64,000 nucleotides of DNA from Pseudomonas umsongensis (GCF_002236105.1 NZ_NIWU01000001.1:1860001-1924000); one strand, 5' to 3'. Shown: positions 44,224-53,198, counted from the first letter of the stretch. Program-made: numbers and translations. Notes: generated by a model not told the origin, from the sequence alone.

Positions 44224-44625
44224 ATGAAACGCCAAACCCTCCTCAGCATCGCTTTCTCGGTTTTCGCAGTTAACGCTTTTGCCGCTACCTCTGTTCAGCC
44301 TGTCGTGGCTGAAGGTGGCTCGGATCGTCTGATTGAAAGCCGGGTGGCCGAGGGTGGTTCGGATCGCTTGATCGAGAATCGCGTCGCTGCCGATGGTTCG
44401 GATCGCCTGCAAGGCAACACCGTCGCTGCCGATGGTTCCGACCGCCTGCAAGGCAACACCGTCGCTGCCGATGGCTCCGACCGCCTGCAAGGCAACACCG
44501 TCGCCGCCGATGGCTCCGACCGCCTGCAAGGCAACACCGTCGCCGCCGATGGCTCCGACCGCCTGCAAGGCAACACTGTCGCCGCCGATGGTTCTGACCG
44601 CCTGCAAGGCAACACTGTCGCCTGA
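44224..44625 (+). CDS. Secreted 13-residue-repeat (DRL-repeat) protein, copy B
   Basis: This 133-residue protein has the same signal peptide as copy A at 25534 and eight repeats: two VAEGGSDRLIE(S/N)R units and six VAADGSDRLQGNT units, then VA. The 39-residue excess over copy A is exactly three repeat units (117 bases). The upstream ~110 bases and the downstream terminator are also near-identical to copy A, so the whole transcription unit was duplicated. Repeat units are almost identical in DNA, pointing to recent expansion or conversion. Function unknown. Confidence 0.87.
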   Translation: MKRQTLLSIAFSVFAVNAFAATSVQPVVAEGGSDRLIESRVAEGGSDRLIENRVAADGSDRLQGNTVAADGSDRLQGNTVAADGSDRLQGNTVAADGSDRLQGNTVAADGSDRLQGNTVAADGSDRLQGNTVA

Positions 44626-44647
44626 TCCCATCGCTTCACCGCACCCA

Positions 44648-44679
44648 CAAAAAGCCCGGCCTGATCAGCCGGGCTTTTT
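44648..44679 (+). terminator. Terminator of DRL-repeat gene B
   Basis: Hairpin AAAAGCCCGGC-TGATCA-GCCGGGCTTTTT, the same as after copy A. Confidence 0.9.
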
Positions 44680-44763
44680 CGTCACAGGGTTCTACCCCTG
44701 GATCGCGATCGTCTATCCTGTGTGCCCGATTCTGGCCATGCCGCCATCCCGCCGGAGACACCT

Positions 44764-45048
44764 GTGCCGCCCCTTACTGCCCGAGAGATTTACCAGCAAC
44801 TGCGCGACGCCGCCTTGGGCCTGCGCCCGCTCCGGCGACTTGACGGGCAAGCCGGTCCGGTATTCATCGACATCGAAGGTTGGCGCTTGAGCCTCGATGT
44901 CGACCACCTTCACTTGCGTCACTGCCTGCATTGCCAGAGCCCGGATGGCCGCGTGTTCGACGGTGGTCAGCGTTTCGGGACTGACCCGGTGAGTTTGCTC
45001 AGCACCTGGGAGCTGGCGCAGATCGAGCGGATGCTGGCCGGCGACTGA
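44764..45048 (+). CDS. Small conserved-looking hypothetical protein
   Basis: This 94-residue protein begins at a GTG eight bases past GGAG. It reads LTAREIYQQLRDAALGLRPL, then VFIDIEGWRLSLDVDHLHLRHCLHC and FGTDPVSLLSTWELAQIERML. The two Cys residues (HCLHCQSPDG) might bind metal. There is no signal or membrane segment. I do not recognise a named family. Confidence 0.65.
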   Translation: MPPLTAREIYQQLRDAALGLRPLRRLDGQAGPVFIDIEGWRLSLDVDHLHLRHCLHCQSPDGRVFDGGQRFGTDPVSLLSTWELAQIERMLAGD

Positions 45049-45151
45049 GGCGCAACCGGGATATTGCGAAAGTGCTCGCTGAACTATCGTTCATCTGGCT
45101 CAGCTGTGATACATAAGACCTGATGCGCATCCCGTGCCCGAGAGGTTGCTT

Positions 45152-45721
45152 ATGTTCCGCTGCCCACGCTTGCCGCAAGTCCTGGCTTGTTCGCTGTTCG
45201 GCTTACTCGCCAGCGTCGCCCATGCCGCCACGCCCTCCCCGGCACCCGAAACGCTGCAGCCACTGCTGAACACCATCAATGAGCGCCTGGACATTGCCGA
45301 CCTGGTGGCGCTGGCCAAGTGGGACAGTGGCAAACCGATCCAGGATACCGCACGGGAAACCCTGCTCATCAACAACGCCAGGAAGCAGGCAACCGGTAGC
45401 AACGTGAACCCGGACGAAGCCGCCGACTTGATCGCCGCGCAGATCGAAGCCAACAAGCTGGTGCAGTACGGACTGATCGCGCAATGGCAAGCCGCGCACA
45501 AGGCACCCGACCTGCCACGGCCAGACCTCACTCAACTGCGCGCAAAGCAGGACGAACTGCAAGCCCGCCTGTTGCAGCAATACGCCGCTTTCGTGCCCTA
45601 TCGTGTCGATCCGGAATGCCCGCAGTGGCTGGCGGCGCAGCGCTCGGACCTGATCAAGGATGCGCTGCATGGCCAGGCGTTGATCCGCGCTACAGGGGAG
45701 CTGTGCATCACGGATCTATGA
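45152..45721 (+). CDS. Periplasmic chorismate mutase (AroQ-gamma type)
   Basis: This 189-residue protein has a Sec signal (LPQVLACSLFGLLASVAHA) and the AroQ-gamma fold: LLNTINERLDIADLVALAKWDSGKPI near residues 35-60 and AAQIEANKLVQYGLIAQWQAAH near 100-120 supply the active-site Arg, Lys and Gln set. Two cysteines (ECPQW, LCITD) may form the disulphide seen in exported forms. It converts chorismate to prephenate outside the cytoplasm; the reason is unknown. ATG 45152 has GAGG seven bases upstream. A composite REP element follows. Confidence 0.88.
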   Translation: MFRCPRLPQVLACSLFGLLASVAHAATPSPAPETLQPLLNTINERLDIADLVALAKWDSGKPIQDTARETLLINNARKQATGSNVNPDEAADLIAAQIEANKLVQYGLIAQWQAAHKAPDLPRPDLTQLRAKQDELQARLLQQYAAFVPYRVDPECPQWLAAQRSDLIKDALHGQALIRATGELCITDL

Positions 45722-45740
45722 TCGAAACCAATCTCCCCCC

Positions 45741-45855
45741 TGTAGGAGCGAGCATGCTCGCGATGGAGGTCAACGATAACGCAGCGAGCCTGACACCCCG
45801 CGGCGCTCTCAGGTTTTTCGTCGGAACGCCGCCCGGAGCGTGCTCGCTCCTACAG
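45741..45855. repeat. Composite REP element, copy 4
   Basis: 115 bases from TGTAGGAGCGAGCATGCTCG to GTGCTCGCTCCTACAG with internal CAACGATAACGC and TCGGAACGCCGCCCGGAGC. Confidence 0.92.
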
Positions 45856-45902
45856 GAAGTGTTCTGCACGTTTTGAACAACAACAAAAAACAGGAGTTGA
45901 AT

Positions 45903-46331
45903 ATGTCTGAACTGCAACTGCACCCCAAGGCGGCAGAGTCCCTGAGCCTGTGGCACGCGATGATCCGCACCGGCGATCTCAAGGCCTTGCCTGCGTTGCT
46001 GGACCCGCAAGCGGTGTTTCGCTCGCCCATGGCCCACACGCCGTATCCCGGGGCACCGGTGGTTTCGATGATTCTCAACACGGTGTCCAAGGTGTTCGAA
46101 GATTTCACCTATCATCGCGAACTGGCGAGCGCCGACGGCTTGAACGTGATTCTGGAATTCAGCGCCAGGGTCGGCGACAAACAGCTCAAGGGCATCGACA
46201 TGATCCGCTTTGACGAGCAGGGAAAAATTGTCGATTTCGAAGTGATGGTCCGCCCCCTCAGTGGCTTGCAGGCACTGGGCGAGGAAATGGGCCGGCGCCT
46301 GGGCGCCTACCTGGCCGCCAGCAAGACCTGA
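45903..46331 (+). CDS. SnoaL/NTF2-like small protein
   Basis: This 142-residue protein has the NTF2-like cone fold pattern: an N-terminal helix LSLWHAMIRTGDLKALPALL, strand FRSPMAHTPYPG, and C-terminal strands KGIDMIRFDEQGKIVDFEVMVRPLSGL. It is soluble, without signal. The pocket residues suggest a small ligand or an isomerase-type role, which cannot be specified. AGGAG precedes its ATG by seven bases. Confidence 0.82.
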   Translation: MSELQLHPKAAESLSLWHAMIRTGDLKALPALLDPQAVFRSPMAHTPYPGAPVVSMILNTVSKVFEDFTYHRELASADGLNVILEFSARVGDKQLKGIDMIRFDEQGKIVDFEVMVRPLSGLQALGEEMGRRLGAYLAASKT

Positions 46332-46451
46332 TCGTTGTACCGCGCCTTGGCTTTTATTTCGGGTTTTTTGTCCTAACGGACTGAGATCGCGTGCTCCTAG
46401 GATACCGGACCTACTCTCCGCTCCCAGCCCGACCAGAAAACCGAGGCGCGT

Positions 46452-47213
46452 ATGCTCGACCCCCGGACAAAAAATCCTGCCCACGCCCAACTCGCCCATG
46501 TCACCCGCATGACAGCCCTGGGCGAACTGGCAGCGTCCATCGCCCATGAAATCAATCAACCGCTGGCGGCGATCGCCAGCAGCGGCGAAGCCTGCCGCAA
46601 CTGGCTGAGCCGCCCGCAGCCCGATCTGGTCGAAGCACGCAAGGCACTGCAACAAATCATCGCCAGCGCCCATCGGGCAAGCGAAATCACCCGCCATGTC
46701 TGGGCCTTGTCGCGCAAATGCGACCCGCTGCGCCAGAACGAATCGCTCAACGACATTGTCAGCGAGACCTTGAGCCTGGTCCGCTGTGAACTTGCCCATC
46801 ACCAGATCAGTCCGAAAATCGAGTTGGGTACATTCAACCCCCAGGTCAGTGCCGACCGCGTGCAACTGCAGCAAGTCATCATCAACCTGATCATCAACGC
46901 CTGCCAGGCCATGGATGCGGTCGACGCCACACAACGGTCACTGCTGATTCGTACCTGGGTGAAGGACAACGAGGCCGTGCTGGAGGTGGCCGACCAGGGT
47001 CCGGGGATTGCCCCCGAGGTCTTGCCGCAGTTGTTCACGCCGTTCTTCACCACCAAGGAAAACGGCCTGGGCATGGGGCTTTGCATCTGCCGCTCGATCA
47101 TTGATTTCCACGCTGGCCGGATCTGGGCCACCAGCACTGTGGGCCAGGGCAGTTCGTTTCTGGTTGCCCTGCCGATACGGGCCGCCATTGAGCCCTTGGG
47201 GAATCAAACATGA
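46452..47213 (+). CDS. Sensor-less histidine kinase
   Basis: This 253-residue kinase lacks any sensor or membrane domain. The phosphoacceptor is His32 in SIAHEINQPLAAI, and the ATPase domain has the N box (IINLIINACQAMD), G1 (VADQGPGIAPE), F (FTPFFTTK) and G2 (GLGMGLCICRSII) boxes. It overlaps the FixJ-like regulator gene by four bases (ATGA). The input must come from a partner protein or cytoplasmic binding to residues 1-20. GAGG precedes its ATG. Confidence 0.9.
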   Translation: MLDPRTKNPAHAQLAHVTRMTALGELAASIAHEINQPLAAIASSGEACRNWLSRPQPDLVEARKALQQIIASAHRASEITRHVWALSRKCDPLRQNESLNDIVSETLSLVRCELAHHQISPKIELGTFNPQVSADRVQLQQVIINLIINACQAMDAVDATQRSLLIRTWVKDNEAVLEVADQGPGIAPEVLPQLFTPFFTTKENGLGMGLCICRSIIDFHAGRIWATSTVGQGSSFLVALPIRAAIEPLGNQT

Positions 47214-47863
47214 ACGAACGGCAGTCGCTCAACCAGATCAATCACACCGAGTCCATGGTGTTCATCGTCGACGACGATGCGCCGCTGCGCGAATCCCTCG
47301 GCAGCCTGCTGCGCTCCATCGGCTTACGGGTCGAGCTGTTCGGCTCAGTCGCCGACTTCATGCAGTACCAGCGCCCGGACACCGACAGTTGCCTGGTGCT
47401 GGATGTACGGTTACAAGGCAGCAGCGGCCTGGACTTTCAAAACGAACTGGCCGTCGCCGGCATCAAGGTACCCATCGTGTTCATCACCGGGTACGGCGAC
47501 ATCGCCATGACAGTGCGAGCGATGAAAGCTGGCGCGGTGGATTTCCTGACCAAGCCGTTTCGTGAACAGGACCTGATCGATGCGGTGTGCGCCGCCCATG
47601 GTCGTGATAAACAGCGTCGCGAGTCCGAGCGCCACGCCGAGCAATTGCAAGCGCGCCACCAGACGTTGACCGCGCGGGAACAAACCGTGATGACGCTGGC
47701 GACTTCGGGCTTGATGAACAAGCAGATAGCCGGGGAAATCGGCCTGAGCGAAATCACCGTGAAAATCCACCGCGGCCAGGCCATGCGCAAGATGGGCGCA
47801 CGCTCCTTTGCCGACCTGGTGCGCATGGCCGAGGTGCTCTCGGCCCGGCCCGCCAGCCGATAA
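47210..47863 (+). CDS. FixJ-type response regulator
   Basis: This 217-residue protein has a receiver domain (about 15-135; phosphoacceptor Asp65 in VLDVRLQGSSG, Lys in FLTKPF) and a C-terminal LuxR helix-turn-helix (LTAREQTVMTLATSGLMNKQIAGEIGLSEITVKIHRGQAM). It is coupled translationally to the kinase at 46452 and is its probable partner. Targets could include the downstream receiver gene and NADH dehydrogenase-like gene. Confidence 0.92.
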   Translation: MNERQSLNQINHTESMVFIVDDDAPLRESLGSLLRSIGLRVELFGSVADFMQYQRPDTDSCLVLDVRLQGSSGLDFQNELAVAGIKVPIVFITGYGDIAMTVRAMKAGAVDFLTKPFREQDLIDAVCAAHGRDKQRRESERHAEQLQARHQTLTAREQTVMTLATSGLMNKQIAGEIGLSEITVKIHRGQAMRKMGARSFADLVRMAEVLSARPASR

Positions 47864-47961
47864 CTATACCCACGTATACTGTGCACCCTTTCAGGACGGC
47901 GTATCTTGCAATAATAGCGCAGTGCCTCTAATTGCTCTGCGTGACTACGCAGGACTTCACT

Positions 47962-48336
47962 ATGCACAACGAGGCAATGATTGCCGTCGTCGATAACGAT
48001 GATTCGCTTCGAATGGCGCTGGATACTTTATTGCGATCCAGTGGCTATACGGTGCGAACCTACGTGGGGCCGTATGAATATCTCAACTCCGACGGCCCGC
48101 TTATTACATCTTGCCTGATCTGCGATATACAAATGCCGGAGATGGACGGAATCACGATGTATGAAGCACTGGCGACCAGGGGCATGCATATCCCGGTCAT
48201 CTTCATCACCGGAAATCCCTGCGCGCAGCGTCCGCCGGGGTCTCAAGCCATGCAGCCGATTGCCTTTTTCCCCAAGCCCTTCCCCATCGAAAAGTTGCTC
48301 GACTGTATCAAAACAGTACTTGAGCGACGCCACTGA
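47962..48336 (+). CDS. Stand-alone receiver domain protein
   Basis: This 124-residue protein is a single CheY-like receiver: acidic pair in VVDNDDSLR, phosphoacceptor Asp55 in ICDIQMPEMDG, Thr in IFITGNP and Lys in FFPKPF. It has no output domain, so it would act by protein contact or as a phosphate sink for the kinase two genes upstream. ATG 47962 is chosen from the AGGAC site; the frame is open to 47932. Confidence 0.86.
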   Translation: MHNEAMIAVVDNDDSLRMALDTLLRSSGYTVRTYVGPYEYLNSDGPLITSCLICDIQMPEMDGITMYEALATRGMHIPVIFITGNPCAQRPPGSQAMQPIAFFPKPFPIEKLLDCIKTVLERRH

Positions 48337-48489
48337 ACTCTGGTCATTCAAGCCACTAACACTTTGGTATAGCCCGTTAATACTTAGTCATACCCGGGCT
48401 TACCCTATGTAGCAGTGTCAGCGTTAAACCCCTCGAATAACATCTGCTCAAGATTAAGCGGCACTCGATTGTTCTTCAGGAGCTAAACA

Positions 48490-49692
48490 ATGAAACAGCA
48501 AATCTTGATTATTGGTGCAGGGTTCGGTGGGGTCTGGAGCGCGTTGAGCGCTGCCCGCCTGTTGGACAAGCACGATCGAAACGACGTCGAGATCACCGTG
48601 TTGGCTCCTCAGGCCGAGTTGCGCATCCGCCCGCGCTTCTACGAGCCTGAGGTGCACACCATGACTGCACCGCTGCACGAACTGTTCGACGCCGTGGGAG
48701 TAAAATTCGTCAAGGGTTCGGCCGAGGTCATCGACGAGCACAACAAACAGGTCCGCTACACCAACGCCGCGGGCATCCAGGGCACGCTGACCTATGATCG
48801 CCTGGTGCTGGCCGCCGGCAGCAAGCTGATGCGTCCGCCGGTCGAAGGCATGCTGGAGCACGCCTTCGATGTCGACGAGATCGAATCCGCCACTCGCCTG
48901 GAAGCTCACATCAAGTCACTGAAGGACAAGCCGGTCAGCGCCGCCCGCAATACCGTGGTGGTGGCTGGCGGTGGTTTCACCGGGATTGAAACCGCGACCG
49001 AAATGCCGGCACGCCTGCGTGCCGTCCTCGGTGAAAACGTCGACATCCGGGTCATCGTGGTTGACCGTGCCCCGCAAGTCGCCGCTGCTCTGGGCGATGG
49101 GATCCGCCCCTCGATCGTCGAAGCCTCGCAGCACCTGGGCATCGAGTGGGTTCTCAACGCTACCGTTGCCGCGGTCGATGCCAATGGCGTCATCCTTGCC
49201 GATGGCCAGCGCATCGAATCCAACACCGTGATCTGGACCGTCGGTTTCCGTGCCAACTCGCTGACCGAACAAGTGCAAGGTACTCGCGATCATCAGGGCC
49301 GCCTGCATGTCGATCAGCACCTCAAGGTGCGAGGCCACGCCGATGTGTACGCCAGCGGCGACGTGGCCTACGCTGCCACCGATGACCAGGGTAACTTCGC
49401 GGCAATGTCCTGCCAGCATGCCATCGCCCTGGGGCGCTATGCCGGAAACAACGTCGCCGCGGAGCTGCTGGGTGTGGAGCCGATGGCCTACAGCCAACCC
49501 AAGTATGTCACCTGCCTGGACCTGGGCGCCTGGGGCGCGGTGTTCACTGAGGGCTGGGAGCGCGAGGTCAAGCTGGTCAAGCACGAAGCCAAGGAACTCA
49601 AGACCCAGATCAACACCCTGTGGATCTATCCGCCGGCGGCTGATCGTGCCGTGGCGCTGGCGGCGGCCGATCCGTTGATCCCGGTGGCCTGA
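48490..49692 (+). CDS. NAD(P)/FAD-dependent oxidoreductase, type II NADH dehydrogenase-like
   Basis: This 400-residue flavoprotein has two dinucleotide folds: the FAD motif ILIIGAGFGGVWSAL at the N-terminus and the NAD motif VVVAGGGFTGIETATEM near 155-170, plus the second FAD motif DVYASGDVAYA near 297. The layout matches NDH-2/Ndh-like enzymes, which pass electrons from NADH to quinone without pumping protons; a C-terminal membrane helix is not obvious. AGGAG precedes its ATG. The two-component genes lie directly upstream. Confidence 0.87.
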   Translation: MKQQILIIGAGFGGVWSALSAARLLDKHDRNDVEITVLAPQAELRIRPRFYEPEVHTMTAPLHELFDAVGVKFVKGSAEVIDEHNKQVRYTNAAGIQGTLTYDRLVLAAGSKLMRPPVEGMLEHAFDVDEIESATRLEAHIKSLKDKPVSAARNTVVVAGGGFTGIETATEMPARLRAVLGENVDIRVIVVDRAPQVAAALGDGIRPSIVEASQHLGIEWVLNATVAAVDANGVILADGQRIESNTVIWTVGFRANSLTEQVQGTRDHQGRLHVDQHLKVRGHADVYASGDVAYAATDDQGNFAAMSCQHAIALGRYAGNNVAAELLGVEPMAYSQPKYVTCLDLGAWGAVFTEGWEREVKLVKHEAKELKTQINTLWIYPPAADRAVALAAADPLIPVA

Positions 49693-49744
49693 AGACGATT
49701 AATACGGCCGTGCCCCCTGTCACTGCCAGTCGCAGGTAACCGAC

Positions 49745-50005
49745 ATGTATGGTTTTTTCGAGCATCCGTATCGGGTCTTGACGTTGTCCCACGTCATGTT
49801 GATCGGCGGGCTGATTGCACTGGTCGCCGGGGCCATCCTGGCCTATGGCCTGGATCAATATCTGTCGCTACCCAGCCTGGTGATGGCCCATGCCATGACG
49901 ATACTCGGCCCGACCGCCATCAAGCTCGGTTATGTGATGCGCTTGCTGACGCTCAATCGCCTGCGCTGCCAGCCACTGAGCCAACCGCCTGGCCTCGCCG
50001 GGTGA
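49745..50005 (+). CDS. Small two-helix membrane protein, PpyR-like
   Basis: This 86-residue protein has two hydrophobic helices (VMLIGGLIALVAGAILAYGL and LVMAHAMTILGPTAIKLGYVM) and a short cytoplasmic-type tail. The pattern resembles the P. aeruginosa membrane regulator PpyR, as I remember it; treat that as tentative. It follows the NDH-2-like gene by about 50 bases. A terminator is found downstream. Confidence 0.65.
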   Translation: MYGFFEHPYRVLTLSHVMLIGGLIALVAGAILAYGLDQYLSLPSLVMAHAMTILGPTAIKLGYVMRLLTLNRLRCQPLSQPPGLAG

Positions 50006-50066
50006 TGTGAAATTTCGCCTGAATCCCGGCCAGCCCACTCCTTGCTGGACCGGGACCTTTCCCAAG

Positions 50067-50099
50067 CGCCCGCCACTGGTTTTCTGGCGGGCGTTTTTT
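50067..50099 (+). terminator. Intrinsic terminator
   Basis: Hairpin CGCCCGCCA-loop-TGGCGGGCG followed by six T. It ends the PpyR-like gene's transcript. Confidence 0.9.
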
Positions 50100-50224
50100 C
50101 TCCAGCCAGTAAACCCGTAAGAGCTAGCGGTGCGGCGATCCAACTTACCGGCGAACCCGGCGCCATGGTCTATCTGCTACCTCCCGCCACCTCAGGTTCA
50201 CAACGCAGAACTTAATAGGGGCGT

Positions 50225-50338
50225 GTGCGCAAACTGTGCGTCGATGGCATCATCACCCGCTTTGAAGGTTTCGATGTCGACGGTGAACGGTTCACCCAGC
50301 TGTTCGGCATGCCCTGGCCGAAACCGCCACCGCCCTGA
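50225..50338 (+). pseudogene. Possible 3' remnant of a lost gene upstream of the haem transporter
   Basis: A 37-codon frame reads VRKLCVDGIITRFEGFDVD...LFGMPWPKPPPP and stops at 50338. It has codon use like a real gene end but a stop lies just upstream at 50216 and there is no ribosome site. It may be the C-terminus of a deleted gene of the haem locus; I cannot name it. The interval 50100-50358 otherwise holds nothing clear. Confidence 0.3.
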
Positions 50339-50358
50339 TCCACTAAGGAAGCGCCCTG

Positions 50359-50475
50359 ATGCGTATCAAATCACTGCTAGCGTGCGCCGGCATGCTCCCG
50401 AGCCAAATGGCCGTGGCTGGCACCCTGCCACAGGTGCAGGCTGCCGAGCGCCAGGCAACAGAGAGCACCCGATGA
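50359..50475 (+). pseudogene. Remnant of the haem-binding protein gene (PhuT/HmuT position)
   Basis: A 38-codon frame begins with a signal-peptide-like MRIKSLLACAGMLPSQMAVA, has AAGGAAG upstream, and ends after [11 protein letters not shown] with TGA overlapping the permease ATG by four bases. Haem ABC loci encode a ~290-residue periplasmic binding protein at this place. The simplest reading is an internal deletion that joined the signal peptide to the last few codons and kept the translational coupling. It could instead be a small leader peptide. Confidence 0.5.
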
Positions 50476-51509
50476 CGGCCATCGTTCGGCCACGGCCGAT
50501 GCTGATTACCCTGGGTCTGTTATTGCTGCTGGTGTTCTGGCTGTCCCTGGCCCTGGGGCCGGTCAGCCTGCCGCTGGGCGATACATTGCTGGCCGGGTTG
50601 CGGCTGCTCGGATTGCCGGTGGAGGGAGACGACAGCCAACAGGCGCAGCTGATCCTCGGCCAGATTCGCCTGCCGCGCAGTTTGCTCGGCATCGCGGTGG
50701 GAGCGGTGCTCGCGTTGTCCGGCGTGGCCATGCAAGGGTTATTTCGCAATCCGCTGGCAGACCCGGGGCTGGTCGGAGTGTCCGGCGGCGCGGCGCTGGG
50801 CGCGGCTGTCGCCATCGTCGGTGGCAATCTGCTGGGCGGTTTGCCGCCGGCCATCGAGCCGTACCTGTTGTCGGTATGCGCATTCGCCGGTGGCCTGATC
50901 GTCACGGCGGTGGTGTATCGCTTTGGCCGCAGCGACGGCCAGACCAACGTCGCCACCATGTTGTTGGCGGGCGTGGCGATGACCGCCATGGCCGGGGCCG
51001 GGGTCGGCCTGTTTACCTACCTGGCCGATGACGCCACGCTGCGCACCCTGACCTTCTGGAACCTGGGCAGCCTCAACGGCGCCAGTTACCCGCGCCTGTG
51101 GCCGCTGCTGATCGTGGCGGTGGGCGTGGCGTTGTGGTTGCCGCGGCGCGCGGCGGCGCTCAACGCGCTGCTGTTGGGGGAGTCCGAAGCCCGCCACCTG
51201 GGCTTCAATGTCGAGCGGATCAAGCTTGAGCTGGTGCTGTGCACCGCGCTGGGTGTGGGGGCCGCAGTGGCGGCGGCCGGCCTGATCGGCTTTATCGGCC
51301 TGGTGGTACCGCACCTGATGCGACTGCTGGTCGGTCCCGATCATCGGGTGTTGCTGCCAGCTTCATTGCTGGCCGGCGCCAGCCTGTTGTTGCTGGCCGA
51401 TCTGGTCGCGCGTTTGCTGCTGGCGCCGGCCGAGTTGCCGATCGGCATCGTCACCGCGCTTATCGGTGCGCCCTTCTTCCTTTATCTGCTGGTACGGGGG
51501 CGTTCCTGA
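50472..51509 (+). CDS. hmuU: FecCD-type haem ABC transporter permease
   Basis: This 345-residue permease has about ten hydrophobic helices and the BtuC/HmuU pattern: [47 protein letters not shown] in segments, and [15 protein letters not shown] near the ATPase contact loop, then [23 protein letters not shown]. It is taken as the haem transporter because an HmuV ATPase and a ChaN-type lipoprotein follow. ATG 50472 overlaps the remnant's stop. The ATPase start overlaps its stop by one base. Confidence 0.88.
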   Translation: MTAIVRPRPMLITLGLLLLLVFWLSLALGPVSLPLGDTLLAGLRLLGLPVEGDDSQQAQLILGQIRLPRSLLGIAVGAVLALSGVAMQGLFRNPLADPGLVGVSGGAALGAAVAIVGGNLLGGLPPAIEPYLLSVCAFAGGLIVTAVVYRFGRSDGQTNVATMLLAGVAMTAMAGAGVGLFTYLADDATLRTLTFWNLGSLNGASYPRLWPLLIVAVGVALWLPRRAAALNALLLGESEARHLGFNVERIKLELVLCTALGVGAAVAAAGLIGFIGLVVPHLMRLLVGPDHRVLLPASLLAGASLLLLADLVARLLLAPAELPIGIVTALIGAPFFLYLLVRGRS

Positions 51510-52276
51510 TGCTACGGGCCAACAACTTGGGGGTGCGACGCGGCAATCGCACGGTACTGGCGGACATCGACATCGAGCTGCATCCGGGTCAAGTCCTCGG
51601 CGTGCTGGGCCCCAACGGCGCCGGTAAAAGCACGCTGCTGGCCGCCTTGTGCGATGAGCTGCCGGCCAACGCAGGCACGGTCAGCCTAGACGAACGTGCA
51701 CTCGCCGACTGGCCGGGCCAGGAGCGAGCCAGACGCCTGGCGGTCTTGCCCCAGAGTTCGAGCCTGAACTTTGCCTTCTCAGTCAATGAAGTGGTGGGCA
51801 TGGGTCGCCTGCCCCATGCCAGCGGGCGCGTGCGCGATGCGCAAATTGTCGCCCAGGCCCTGAGTGCCGCCGACGCCCTGCACCTGGCGGGACGCAGTTA
51901 TCTGGCCCTGTCCGGTGGCGAACGCCAGCGTGTGCACCTGGCGCGCGTGCTCGCACAATTGTGGCCGGGTGCCGAGGGTCAGACCCTGCTGCTCGATGAG
52001 CCGACCTCAATGCTCGATCCGCTGCACCAGCACACCATCCTGCAAGCGGTGCGCGATTTCGCCGGGCGCGGTGCGGCGGTACTGGTGATCCTGCACGACC
52101 TGAACCTGGCTGCCCGTTATTGCGATCAATTGTTGCTGTTGCAGGAGGGTCGCCCGCACGCCTATGGTCCACCGGATGAAGTCCTGAACGCCCAGGCGCT
52201 GGAAGCAGTGTACGGGCTGCAAGTGCTGATTCAGCGGCATCCGGAACGCGGTCATCCGTTGATTATCGCGCGCTGA
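51509..52276 (+). CDS. hmuV: Haem ABC transporter ATP-binding protein HmuV
   Basis: This 255-residue ATPase has Walker A GPNGAGKS (about 33-40), the LSGGERQR signature, Walker B LLLDEPT, and the switch His in [11 protein letters not shown]. The short length and start [17 protein letters not shown] match HmuV. It would drive the permease encoded just upstream. The binding protein gene of this locus seems lost, so another one must supply ligand, or the system no longer works. Confidence 0.92.
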   Translation: MLRANNLGVRRGNRTVLADIDIELHPGQVLGVLGPNGAGKSTLLAALCDELPANAGTVSLDERALADWPGQERARRLAVLPQSSSLNFAFSVNEVVGMGRLPHASGRVRDAQIVAQALSAADALHLAGRSYLALSGGERQRVHLARVLAQLWPGAEGQTLLLDEPTSMLDPLHQHTILQAVRDFAGRGAAVLVILHDLNLAARYCDQLLLLQEGRPHAYGPPDEVLNAQALEAVYGLQVLIQRHPERGHPLIIAR

Positions 52277-52302
52277 TCCCCGCCGTTCTAAAAGGAAAAC
52301 CG

Positions 52303-53187
52303 ATGCGCATTGTGCTGTTATTCCTGGTCAGCCTGCTGGCTGCCTGCCAAACCCATTACGTCGCAGCGCCGCCACCAGCGATCGCCCCGCAAGGGCGAGA
52401 TCACGCCGATCTCGGGTTGATCCGCGAACTCGCCAACGGACGCGCCCTCACCCCGCAGGAGCTGGTCGAGCGCCTGGCGGTTGCGCCACGGGTGCTGGTC
52501 GGCGAGCAACACGACAACCCCGATCACCATGCCTTACAACTGTGGTTGCTGCGCCAACTGGCGGCGCAGCGCCCGCAAGGCAGCCTGTTGATGGAAATGC
52601 TCAACCCCGACCAACAGGCAAAAGTCGATGCGGCCCAGGCCGCGACCCGTGCCGGCCAACCACCAGCCGACGCTTACCAGGCGCTGTCCTGGCAGGCCAA
52701 CTGGGATTGGGGCATCTACGGCCCACTGGTCACCTACGCCCTGCGCCAACCCTACCCACTGCTGTCGGCCAACCTGGACCGGGCGCAGATCATGCAGATC
52801 TACAAACAGCGCCCGACGCTCAGCGGTGAAGCGTCCACTACCCAAAGGGTACAAGCGACATTGCTGGACGATATCCGCGAGTCCCATTGCGGCTTGCTGC
52901 CCGAAGCGCAAATGCCGGCGATGCTCGCTGTGCAGCAACAGCGTGACCGGCGCATGGCCGAACGCCTGCTGGCGGCACCGACGCCTGCGCTATTGCTGGC
53001 CGGGGCGTTCCATGTGCGCAAGGATCTGGGGGTGCCGTTGCACCTGCAGGACCTCGGCGCTGGCGAAGGTAACGCAGTGCTGGTGCTGGCTGAAGTGGGC
53101 AAGACCGTGAGCGCCGACAGCGCGGATTATGTGTGGTATACGGCAGCGCAGCCGGAGCAGGACCATTGCGCTGAACTGCGTCGCTAA
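52303..53187 (+). CDS. ChaN family haem-binding lipoprotein
   Basis: This 294-residue protein has a lipoprotein signal with lipobox LLAAC (Cys15) and the ChaN/DUF399 domain: RVLVGEQHDNPDHHALQLWLL, LLMEMLNPDQQAKVDAA, and a C-terminal ALLLAGAFHVRKDLGVPLHL. ChaN-like proteins bind haem face to face and are found with haem uptake operons. It follows hmuV by 26 bases, supporting the haem assignment. Confidence 0.9.
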   Translation: MRIVLLFLVSLLAACQTHYVAAPPPAIAPQGRDHADLGLIRELANGRALTPQELVERLAVAPRVLVGEQHDNPDHHALQLWLLRQLAAQRPQGSLLMEMLNPDQQAKVDAAQAATRAGQPPADAYQALSWQANWDWGIYGPLVTYALRQPYPLLSANLDRAQIMQIYKQRPTLSGEASTTQRVQATLLDDIRESHCGLLPEAQMPAMLAVQQQRDRRMAERLLAAPTPALLLAGAFHVRKDLGVPLHLQDLGAGEGNAVLVLAEVGKTVSADSADYVWYTAAQPEQDHCAELRR

Positions 53188-53198
53188 AAATGCACCCC

